Both the position numbers and the translations under genes were made by a program. From positions 62,001-126,000 of the forward strand of contig NZ_SJSM01000014.1 in assembly GCF_004331685.1 (NCBI RefSeq): 64,000 nucleotides of DNA, in the 5' to 3' direction. The stretch is from Pedobacter hiemivivus. Lineage in GTDB: Bacteria > Bacteroidota > Bacteroidia > Sphingobacteriales > Sphingobacteriaceae. The notes below the pieces were generated by a model that was given only the letters and a program-made list of their open reading frames with translations, ran no database searches and was not told the DNA's origin. Below, piece by piece: positions 52,795 to 60,262 of the stretch (positions within the stretch are counted from its first letter, which is position 1; each line of letters begins with the position of its first letter).

Positions 52795-53322
52795 CTAGTT
52801 CAGCTTAAACTCAACCCTACGGTTCAAAGCCTTACCCTCTTCTGTGGTATTAGGTGCAGTAGGTTGTGTAGCGCCAAAACCTTTTACAATTAAGCGGCTT
52901 CCGTCGATCCCTGCATTTGTCAGGTATGACTTCACAGAGTTTGCTCTATCTACAGATAAAGACATATTGTGCTCCGCAGATCCTTCAATTGAAGAGTGAC
53001 CATTGATTGCAAATTTCACTGATGGATCTTTCTTCATTTCTGCAGCAATCTTATCCAACACTTCAAATGAAGCTGTTTTCAATACGCCTGAGTTAAACTC
53101 AAACTGAACATTACTAAAGTTGTAATCTGGCTTTTCTTCTACAGGTGCTGGAGCTGGTTTTGGCTCGGGTGCAGGTTCTTCTTTTTTCACTTCTACCGGT
53201 GGTGCTGGTTGCTCAACTGGCGTAGGTGGTTTAACAATTGCCTTCTTTGTTTTACAAGACTGTACGGAGATCGCAAGCAAGCCAACGGCCGCCAATAATA
53301 AACTGGTTCTTAAAAATTTCAT
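52795..53322 (-). CDS. OmpA-family peptidoglycan-binding lipoprotein (Pal-like)
   Basis: A 175-residue lipoprotein that should tether the outer membrane to the cell wall. Lipobox LLAISVQSC with Cys23; a Pro/Glu/Lys-rich spacer (about 34-66, PAPEPKPAPAP); then an OmpA C-terminal domain (about 70-175) with VQFEFNSGVL, INGHSSIEGSAEHNMSLSVDRANSVKSYL (the conserved Asp/Arg pair that binds diaminopimelate) and GFGATQPTAPNTTEEGKALNRRVEF. The length is normal for a Pal-like protein. It is monocistronic with a strong terminator. Confidence 0.92.
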   Translation of the reverse strand: MKFLRTSLLLAAVGLLAISVQSCKTKKAIVKPPTPVEQPAPPVEVKKEEPAPEPKPAPAPVEEKPDYNFSNVQFEFNSGVLKTASFEVLDKIAAEMKKDPSVKFAINGHSSIEGSAEHNMSLSVDRANSVKSYLTNAGIDGSRLIVKGFGATQPTAPNTTEEGKALNRRVEFKLN

Positions 53323-53473
53323 TTGTTTATTTGTGTTTGTGTTCGTAATGTTAAAAAATAAGTTTCACATCTTAAAAAGAATACCAACTTAAAACGAACA
53401 TTTTACACAAATAGTGTTGAAGAATTAAATTCTATGGTTGACTTCGATGAAACCAACCATAAAATTAAGTCTA

Positions 53474-54622
53474 TCATCTAGCATCTGAAGCACCAAGCAA
53501 CTCTTCCAGCTTACGGTCCAGCTCATCTCCTCTCAGGTTCTTCGCCAGTATTTTCCCATCCGGACCTATAAGGAAATTGTTAGGTATCGTTTTCACAAAA
53601 TACTTTACAGCCACTTCATTATCGCCGCCTTTAAGATCAGAAACATTAGTCCAGCTAAGCCCATCATCTTTGATCGCTTTTAGCCAGGCAGCTTTCAGTC
53701 CAGCATTGTCTAAAGACACCCCCAACACGGTAAAATTCTTGTTTTTATATTTTTGATATACTTTTACCACATTTGGATTTTCCTGCCTGCAAGGAGCACA
53801 CCAAGAGGCCCAGAAATCTAACAGTACATACTTACCTTTAAAATCGGATAATTTTACAGGCTTACCATTGCTGTCATTTTGCGTAAAATCCATCGCTGGC
53901 TGTCCCAAAGCCAACATCTTGGTGGCATTTATTTCGCCCTGAATTCGCTTACCTAAGGGGCCCGATTTTAAACGCGGCGAGAATTTAGCGAACTCAGTTT
54001 CTGCACGTACGGGATCGATCACAATTGGCACGACAGTTTTAAACAATATTAAACTATAATACGAATCACGATTGCTACGCATAAAATTAGCATGAATATT
54101 CTTCGCCTCTGTATCAAGTGTCTTTAATTGCTCATTAAAACCCGCAGTGTATATGGAGTCCTTTAATTGTTCTGGAGTTCCAGATTTGTATTGGGACATA
54201 ATTTTACCGGCTCTCGTTTGAATCCCGGCCATTATAGCTTTACATTTTGCGATATCATCGTTAACCACGGAGCCCTTTACTACAGCAGAGATTACAGAGT
54301 CGGTTTTTGAGATAACAGTTGTTGTTCCCGGCTCCAGAAAAAAATCAAGCAGATCTGAGGGTGTACGTCGGGTTGCGATTCCCGGTAACTTCTGCCGTTT
54401 GATTTTTAAGTATGCCTGCGCTACCTCAGACAGGGCGCCATTAAAAGTAAAAACACCATCCTTTATATTGGCAGAATCTATAGTGGTTTTACCATCTATA
54501 GTAAAATAAAGGAAAGCCTTCGCCGGAAAAGGCAGCGGCCTTAGCTTAGCATTTAGAATAAATTTTTGCTGACCCAAGGTTACAAATGGTAGCAAACATA
54601 GTAATAGTAGTACTTTTCTCAT
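53474..54622 (-). CDS. DUF4369/TlpA-family periplasmic thioredoxin
   Basis: A 382-residue exported thiol-disulphide oxidoreductase. Signal peptide 1-18; a DUF4369-type beta domain (about 20-110, FILNAKLRPLPFPAKAFLYFTIDGKTTIDS); a helical middle; and a thioredoxin domain (about 245-382) with FWASWCAPCRQE (Cys275, Cys278) and the cis-Pro loop KTIPNNFLIGPDG. The frame extends to 54691, but the ATG at 54622 starts the signal peptide and avoids overlap with the hydroxylase gene, which ends at 54651. The partner is unknown. Confidence 0.88.
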   Translation of the reverse strand: MRKVLLLLCLLPFVTLGQQKFILNAKLRPLPFPAKAFLYFTIDGKTTIDSANIKDGVFTFNGALSEVAQAYLKIKRQKLPGIATRRTPSDLLDFFLEPGTTTVISKTDSVISAVVKGSVVNDDIAKCKAIMAGIQTRAGKIMSQYKSGTPEQLKDSIYTAGFNEQLKTLDTEAKNIHANFMRSNRDSYYSLILFKTVVPIVIDPVRAETEFAKFSPRLKSGPLGKRIQGEINATKMLALGQPAMDFTQNDSNGKPVKLSDFKGKYVLLDFWASWCAPCRQENPNVVKVYQKYKNKNFTVLGVSLDNAGLKAAWLKAIKDDGLSWTNVSDLKGGDNEVAVKYFVKTIPNNFLIGPDGKILAKNLRGDELDRKLEELLGASDAR

Positions 54623-54650
54623 GGTTGTTTCGGTTTTGGTATAACAGAAT

Positions 54651-55415
54651 TTAGATTCTTCTGCTTTGTATTTTGTCGTATTCTTTAACATAATCAGGGT
54701 GTTCCGTATTCAGCAGTCTATCCCATATTCTGAAATACAATCCATAATTCCCTTTAAACTTACTATGATGCAAATTATGATGTACTGAGGTATTAAAGAT
54801 CTCGAACAGCCAGGTTCTTCTAAACCATTTTGGAGCGATCTCATACCCCAAATGCCCATAAACATTAATAGCGAAAGCAACAACAACAAACAGTTCAAGT
54901 GCAATAGGATGAATAGGAATCAGAAAAACGATTAAGATCAAAACAGCGCCTTCTGTCCAGGCTTCAAAAAAATGAAACGAATAGGATGTCCAGGGAGATG
55001 GATTCGTAGATTTATGATGTAACAGATGTACACGGGGGAAGATCACCTTAACATGTAGCAAACGATGCATCCAGTAAAAGTAAGTATCGTGTATAATTAG
55101 GCAAACAGGCAGGCTTATACAGAACCACCATAAAGGATAATCTGTAACCGCCTCGTAAACCTTTGTGTATCCCTTTAGAGGCGTAAACAATACCAGGCAA
55201 CCTATAATAGCGTGGATTACCGTAGTTTGCATAGAATACCAGATATCTCTTTTAAAATTGGATCTGGCAGCATGCCCCAGTTGAATCTTCGCTTTATACA
55301 ACTTCCCGGCAAATAACTTGTAGCATAAGGCAAATGCAATACCAGCCATAATAAAATACCTAATTGTTGAAATGCTGAACAGCACTAAAATTTTATCTAT
55401 CAAATCTGTTAACAT
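54651..55415 (-). CDS. Fatty-acid hydroxylase/sterol desaturase family membrane protein
   Basis: A 254-residue integral membrane di-iron oxygenase with four or five membrane segments. The eight-His signature is complete: HDTYFYWMH (His109, His117), HLLHH (His130, His133, His134) and HHNLHH (His212-217). In bacteria such enzymes hydroxylate or desaturate fatty acyl chains, sphingolipids or carotenoids; sphingolipid-making Sphingobacteriaceae make a lipid substrate plausible, but it is not determined. It is upstream of the DUF4369/TlpA gene by 28 bp on the same strand. Confidence 0.9.
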   Translation of the reverse strand: MLTDLIDKILVLFSISTIRYFIMAGIAFALCYKLFAGKLYKAKIQLGHAARSNFKRDIWYSMQTTVIHAIIGCLVLFTPLKGYTKVYEAVTDYPLWWFCISLPVCLIIHDTYFYWMHRLLHVKVIFPRVHLLHHKSTNPSPWTSYSFHFFEAWTEGAVLILIVFLIPIHPIALELFVVVAFAINVYGHLGYEIAPKWFRRTWLFEIFNTSVHHNLHHSKFKGNYGLYFRIWDRLLNTEHPDYVKEYDKIQSRRI

Positions 55416-55474
55416 TTCGATGCTTTAAATGAGGTACTTTTCATGGACGTTTTATAACTAAGGCATCGGTTAAC

Positions 55475-55520
55475 TAAAAAAGGGTGAAAAGAATTAAAAT
55501 AATTCCATTCACCCTTTTTA
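55475..55520. promoter_or_regulatory. Strong stem-loop in the divergent intergenic region
   Basis: AAAAAGGGTGAA (55477-55488) pairs with TTCACCCTTTTT (55508-55519); a second stem GAATT/AATTC fills the loop. It looks like a bidirectional intrinsic terminator, yet it lies between two divergent genes (starts at 55415 minus and 55553 plus), where no transcript is expected to end. It may stop antisense read-through from the TlpA operon at 56028 or act as a leader attenuator. Confidence 0.6.
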
Positions 55521-55552
55521 GAGATAGATATGCCTTAGCTATTAAATCAAAC

Positions 55553-56014
55553 ATGATGCTAACCAAACGTAATTTATCGCTGCTTGTATGTACAATTCTA
55601 CTGGGCTGTGCTCCATTTAAAACCCCACAATTCAGAATGCCATCTCTACTGGATGTGGAAGTACTTAAATGGGATGGCAGTAGCCCTACTATCCGCACAA
55701 AAGCGGTATGTTACAACCAGAATCATCTGGGCTTTCAGTTTAAAGGCGGAGAAGTCACAATTTTCCTGGACACCCTAAGACTAGGGAAAGCCCTAATTGA
55801 CACGACATTCTATGTCCCTGCACAGTCTGAGTTTACTGTACCAGCCAAATTAAAGATTGACCTCGCCTATCTTTCTGCACATGGTTTAAAATTGGATAGT
55901 ACGATGGTTACCCTTAATGGAAAATTTAAAGGCAGTATTGCTGGTATTTCAAAAACACTAGACATCAGCTATAAAGGGCTCCATAACATTAACCTGATTA
56001 TGGAGCCCTTTTAA
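55553..56014 (+). CDS. LEA type-2-like lipoprotein
   Basis: A 153-residue lipoprotein: signal peptide with lipobox LLGC (Cys19), then one beta-sandwich (about 35-150) of the LEA14/WHy kind: LDVEVLKWDGSSPTIRTKAV, then NQNHLGFQFKGGEVTIFLD and FTVPAKLKIDLAYL. Proteins of this class are small outer-membrane- or surface-associated lipoproteins of unknown function. The frame extends upstream to 55484, but the ATG at 55553 begins the signal peptide. The last 13 codons are part of the terminator stem (see 55973-56011). Confidence 0.75.
   Translation: MMLTKRNLSLLVCTILLGCAPFKTPQFRMPSLLDVEVLKWDGSSPTIRTKAVCYNQNHLGFQFKGGEVTIFLDTLRLGKALIDTTFYVPAQSEFTVPAKLKIDLAYLSAHGLKLDSTMVTLNGKFKGSIAGISKTLDISYKGLHNINLIMEPF
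55973..56011 (+). terminator. Intrinsic terminator embedded in the end of the LEA-like CDS
   Basis: AAAGGGCTCCATAA (starting 55973) pairs with TTATGGAGCCCTTT (ending 56011) over an 11-base loop, with T-rich sequence at the end. The 3' arm is made of the last codons before the stop at 56012-56014, so hairpin and coding sequence overlap. The stem could also end the convergent TlpA operon (stop at 56028). Confidence 0.75.
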
Positions 56015-56027
56015 TTAAAAAAACTAG

Positions 56028-57938
56028 CTACTTATTCAGCAATTTTTCTATCAAATGATCCATTTCCTCATTCAATCCTGATGACACCCGCATCAGGATT
56101 TTTCCTTTCTGGTCCAGCAATAACTTAGTCGGATAACTTGTTATACCATAAGCCGAAACAATATCCGGAGCGCCTGATCCCTCATCATTCAATACGTGTA
56201 CCCAGTTGATATCATCTTTCTTAATTGCTGCATGCCAGGCCTGTTTGCCCTTCTCCAGATCTTTGCTCTTTTCATTTGCTACAGCAACAATTTCAAGTCC
56301 CTTGCTTTTGTATTTACCGTACAACTCCTTTAAATGAGGATGAGTTTGTCGACAAGGTACACACCAGCTTCCCCAAAAATCAAGCAATACCAGCTTACCG
56401 CGATAATCGCTGAGGCTTATGGACTTGCCATATTGATTTTTACGGGTAAAATCTTTGGCATTCGTTCCTGTCGAAGTGATTTTTAGTCTGTCTATTCTAG
56501 CCTTTATTGTTTCCCCAATACTGGTGTTTTTAAGCCGCTGTGTTAATTTTCCATAAGCTGCAGCATAACTGTCGGCGCTATACATATAATCCAATCCATT
56601 TAGTACATACAGGCTGACAAAAGAATCCGGATGTTCTGCTATAAACTTCCGTTTCATATTTTGCTTTTGTTTATTGTACAATACTCCTTTAGTGTTCAGC
56701 AATTGGTAAATCGCAGCTCCATCTTTTTTATAATCCAGCAAATCAAGTTCCTTCCCAAGCGCCCTTTCTCCGATATCCGTTTCCAGGATCTGGTTCAATT
56801 GGTTATAATCTGCTGTAATATCTTCATTGATCAACTTTTCTTTAGCAAGAGCTGCCATTATCACCTGCATATTAAGGTCTGATAAGGATACGTCATCAAC
56901 TGTATTATTAGCGCCTAGGTTATTAACCGGAAGTAATTTTTCCCTGAACAATATTTCCCGTGCCATAGCTGACTGGATAGTTCCATCAGGACCAATTAAA
57001 AAACCGGAAGGTAATATCGTTACATCATATAGCTGTGCAGCCTTATTTCCCTGTGCATTAAAATCTCCAACCTGTAACCATGGTACCTGATCCTCTGCTA
57101 CTGCCTTTAACCAAGCCTCCTTATTTTTATCAAGAGAAACAGCCAGAATAACAAATTTACCGGTAGCTTTTAACGCTTCATTCAAAGCTTTGAGTTTTGG
57201 TTGCGCCGCACGACAAGGTTTACACCAGCTGGCCCAAAAATCAAGGAATACATATTTACCTCTAAAATCCGAAAGCTTAATCGGGTGTCCCTCAGGATCA
57301 ATAAGTGTGAAATCAGGCGCGATTTGTCCGGGACGGATGGATAGTATGGTCTTTGCCCCACGACTGAGCTCCTTCCCCATTTCGGTATTTCGAAGTCCAT
57401 CTGATAACAAAAGGTAATTCGCTGCTACAACACTATCTCTGTATCCAACTAAATTCATCCATTCCAGACTAACTCTTGAATTCGGATGCTTCCTGACAAA
57501 TCCAATCATGGCTTCTTTTTGAATGGTTTGACTGGCACCTGAATAGCGCTTCATTAATGCTGTGCGTTCCTGATTGTCTACATTAAGCTGTGTTCCTTTA
57601 ACAGTACTACGAATCAGCGAGTCTTTACCCTGCACCTGTATGATCCCATTTTCAAGATAGATGGATTGATAGTCCATTGGCTCCACATCAGGCTGTTTTC
57701 CGGCACGACCCAATAACAGAGAGGCTTCCATAGCCTCCGGCACAATTCCGGCAAACTGAAACACCCCATTACTAACCTTACAGGAATCCTGTATCATCTT
57801 TGATCCGAGCTGATAAACCAGGTGAGCTTTAGTTTTAGCTGGCAGGCCGTTAATCCTACCTTTTATTATAAATTTCTGCTGCTGGCAGATCCCCATCAAG
57901 GGGATCGCCAGAATTAGCAGCGAGCATATTTTTTTCAT
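56028..57938 (-). CDS. Tandem double-thioredoxin TlpA-family protein
   Basis: A 636-residue periplasmic oxidoreductase with two complete thioredoxin domains. Signal peptide 1-18; DUF4369-type N-terminal domain (about 22-120); helical linker; thioredoxin 1 (about 205-325, active site ASWCKPC with Cys239/Cys242, cis-Pro loop ILPSGFLIG); helical linker (about 350-485); thioredoxin 2 (about 492-636, GSWCVPC with Cys526/Cys529, cis-Pro loop SYPTKLLLD). Both CxxC pairs are intact. It lies 51 bp after the metallohydrolase-like lipoprotein in uptake operon 3. Confidence 0.9.
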   Translation of the reverse strand: MKKICSLLILAIPLMGICQQQKFIIKGRINGLPAKTKAHLVYQLGSKMIQDSCKVSNGVFQFAGIVPEAMEASLLLGRAGKQPDVEPMDYQSIYLENGIIQVQGKDSLIRSTVKGTQLNVDNQERTALMKRYSGASQTIQKEAMIGFVRKHPNSRVSLEWMNLVGYRDSVVAANYLLLSDGLRNTEMGKELSRGAKTILSIRPGQIAPDFTLIDPEGHPIKLSDFRGKYVFLDFWASWCKPCRAAQPKLKALNEALKATGKFVILAVSLDKNKEAWLKAVAEDQVPWLQVGDFNAQGNKAAQLYDVTILPSGFLIGPDGTIQSAMAREILFREKLLPVNNLGANNTVDDVSLSDLNMQVIMAALAKEKLINEDITADYNQLNQILETDIGERALGKELDLLDYKKDGAAIYQLLNTKGVLYNKQKQNMKRKFIAEHPDSFVSLYVLNGLDYMYSADSYAAAYGKLTQRLKNTSIGETIKARIDRLKITSTGTNAKDFTRKNQYGKSISLSDYRGKLVLLDFWGSWCVPCRQTHPHLKELYGKYKSKGLEIVAVANEKSKDLEKGKQAWHAAIKKDDINWVHVLNDEGSGAPDIVSAYGITSYPTKLLLDQKGKILMRVSSGLNEEMDHLIEKLLNK

Positions 57939-57989
57939 ATGTATGTTTTGGTTTCCTATGGATTTACTTACTGGTCAGCAACACCCCTG

Positions 57990-58823
57990 TTAACGAGCGA
58001 TACCTTGCAAATCAACCCCGTATACTTCCTTATAGTAATTAACAATGATGTTATATTTTAGCTTATACTTTCCATTCGGGTCATTCGCCGGCAGGAACAG
58101 GCTTTGCTCTATCTCCCCTAAAGTATTTGAAACAATAACATCAATGTATCCTTGGAAATCACCATACAGATCCGGAGATAATGCATTCACATCTGGCATA
58201 AAAACCCCATAGTATTTTTTAGTCCAATCAAACACATCAGCATAATTGGTAGCGCTAACAAAGGCTGGAGGCAAAGTGATTTTACCATAATTTACGGCTT
58301 GCTTCCAAAATTCTCTATGCAAATCTGACTTCATTACCCTCAGTTCATCGTCTGTCATACCCGACAAACTACTACCGGCACGACCAAAAGCGAAATGGCT
58401 GAAAGCGCTTACACTATTTACGGGGGTAGCGAGCGTATCGTTATAAAAAGTAATTTCTCTGATCCTGGCCGAAAGGATGATTTTATAAGGCAAAGCTTTC
58501 TTAAGAAAGTCCTGACTATAAAATTTGAACAGATATTTATCCAGTGCGTCAAGTGCTGGTGCAATATAATTTTCATCGCCCTGATCTGCTGTATAAGAGA
58601 GATTATTGGTAATATTCCATTTAAAATCCTTTTCAGTAAATCTATATAAAATATAGCAGCCATATTTATTGTGAAAATCTATGATCTGCGTATCATAAGG
58701 ATGATTGCCTTGCGGCAGGCTGTATTCAGGTACGATCTTATCCGGTACTATGGCATCTTCTTTTTTACAGCCTGCAGCCATGAGCAGAAGGATCAGCGGA
58801 TATAATATATTTTTTAATTTCAT
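57990..58823 (-). CDS. Degenerate substrate-import-associated zinc metallohydrolase lipoprotein
   Basis: A 277-residue surface lipoprotein (lipobox MAAGC, Cys19) that follows susC and susD by 10 bp, the position and length of the family called substrate import-associated zinc metallohydrolase lipoprotein. In that family an HExxH motif follows a helix near this site; here the corresponding stretch reads LHREFWKQ (His169-Arg170-Glu171-Phe172-Trp173-Lys174), so both zinc-ligand His positions of the motif are replaced and only Glu171 is kept. The later ligand region is likewise not recognisable (DFQGYIDVIV). If the family assignment is right, it is a non-catalytic binder. Family membership rests on context and general similarity. 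Confidence 0.7.
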   Translation of the reverse strand: MKLKNILYPLILLLMAAGCKKEDAIVPDKIVPEYSLPQGNHPYDTQIIDFHNKYGCYILYRFTEKDFKWNITNNLSYTADQGDENYIAPALDALDKYLFKFYSQDFLKKALPYKIILSARIREITFYNDTLATPVNSVSAFSHFAFGRAGSSLSGMTDDELRVMKSDLHREFWKQAVNYGKITLPPAFVSATNYADVFDWTKKYYGVFMPDVNALSPDLYGDFQGYIDVIVSNTLGEIEQSLFLPANDPNGKYKLKYNIIVNYYKEVYGVDLQGIAR

Positions 58824-58833
58824 GATGATCTGA

Positions 58834-60252
58834 TTAATGTCCGATACGTGGTGCGGGGGCTGGATTAGGGATCAATTTTGTATTCTTTTCCAATACTCCT
58901 TTTGGGATCTGAAGTACATACGCCGGATCATGATCCTCCAACACATACTTTAAGGTTAGCGTATTACTTTCCCGGTAAAAATGTGTTATTGAAGGCATCC
59001 CATGGCGACGAAGATCAAACCAGCGGTGGCATTCTTCGCCAAAAAATTCACGGCGTTTTTCCTCATAACATTTCTGTAGCAGGTCATCTGCATCGGTACT
59101 CACTAAATCATGATAGCTATCTGTAGTAAATCTTTTCTTCCTTAATGTATTTAAATCATTCAGTGCAAGCAACCCATGTTGTGTTTGCCCTAGTTTATTC
59201 AATTGCGCATGTGCCTCCGCACGATTCAACAAGGCCTCTGAAATCCTAAATGCTTGTGCGACTTTTGCAATACCAACGATAGGGCGCTTCATTGATCTTT
59301 TATTTTTGATGTAAATGCTGGCTCTCAAATCTCCTGTTTCATAGCTGGAAAGCAGGTCATTTGAAAGCGTATATTGATAAGCTTCATTCTGCTGACCAGT
59401 CGGAAAAACGGCTTCGTGGGGAGATCCATATACCCATACGACTTCCTGATTTTGAGTCCCAATGATTGGTTTATTATTTTGATCGGCTCCGCCCCAGGTA
59501 TTCAGGTTCATCAGGTCAGACTTCCTGTTCAACACATTTGTAGCCGCCTCAATAACTTTTTCCCAATTACCCATGTATAGCTGCACCCTGGAAGAGAGTA
59601 AATAACCGGCGAGATGGTTGATCCGATAAAGACTAGTATTTTTACCACTTCTTTCCATCAATTCAGTTCCTTTATCCAGATCTTCTAAAATCTGTTTATA
59701 TACTTCGGCTACGGTATTACGTGATTTACCTTCAAACGACAAGCCAGAGGCAAGCATCAGTGGAACACCTGGATCCTGATCAGGGTTAGACAATTTATCG
59801 GTATAGGGTTTTGCGTAGAAATTAACGAGCTGAAAATAATTAAATGCCCGCAGGAGGTACGCCTGACCAGATACATTCTCTATCTCTGCAGGCGTACCTG
59901 TTACTTTAGGTGCATAATCAAGCACCAGATTACTTACAAGAATCTTTGGATATAAGTTGGTCCATTGCATTGATCCACTCCCGCCGGATTTCGTTATAAT
60001 TTCGGGTTGCCAGGTATAGGAATCGTAAACAAGGCCTTTAGCTACTAATGTATTGTCATGAACCATGTCATCATCCAAAAAACGGATACCTACATCCATT
60101 GCACTACCACTACTTCCAAGTATCATCTCATTAAGGGCTGAGGCGGATCTGGGAATTATATCAGTCTGGGACTGCTCTTCAAGAAACTTTTTACAGGATG
60201 AAACCGGTAAAATGGCTGAAAGAAGAAGTAAAATAAGTATATTTCTTTTCAT
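58834..60252 (-). CDS. SusD/RagB-family surface lipoprotein
   Basis: A 472-residue outer-membrane lipoprotein lid of the SusC transporter. Lipobox LPVSSC (Cys20) followed by KKFLEEQSQTDII; the conserved helix VSGQAYLLRAFNYFQLVNFYAKPY (about 128-151); C-terminal RagB segment KCYEEKRREFFGEECHRWFDLRRHGM and the closing LIPNPAP. It lies 10 bp after susC and 10 bp before the metallohydrolase-like lipoprotein. No polysaccharide-degrading enzyme is visible in this operon. Confidence 0.93.
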   Translation of the reverse strand: MKRNILILLLLSAILPVSSCKKFLEEQSQTDIIPRSASALNEMILGSSGSAMDVGIRFLDDDMVHDNTLVAKGLVYDSYTWQPEIITKSGGSGSMQWTNLYPKILVSNLVLDYAPKVTGTPAEIENVSGQAYLLRAFNYFQLVNFYAKPYTDKLSNPDQDPGVPLMLASGLSFEGKSRNTVAEVYKQILEDLDKGTELMERSGKNTSLYRINHLAGYLLSSRVQLYMGNWEKVIEAATNVLNRKSDLMNLNTWGGADQNNKPIIGTQNQEVVWVYGSPHEAVFPTGQQNEAYQYTLSNDLLSSYETGDLRASIYIKNKRSMKRPIVGIAKVAQAFRISEALLNRAEAHAQLNKLGQTQHGLLALNDLNTLRKKRFTTDSYHDLVSTDADDLLQKCYEEKRREFFGEECHRWFDLRRHGMPSITHFYRESNTLTLKYVLEDHDPAYVLQIPKGVLEKNTKLIPNPAPAPRIGH

Positions 60253-60262
60253 TTTATTTTGA

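Noticed and set aside
54710..54904. Alternative minus-strand frame inside the fatty-acid hydroxylase gene
   Set aside because: Out-of-frame shadow; the main frame carries all eight catalytic histidines.
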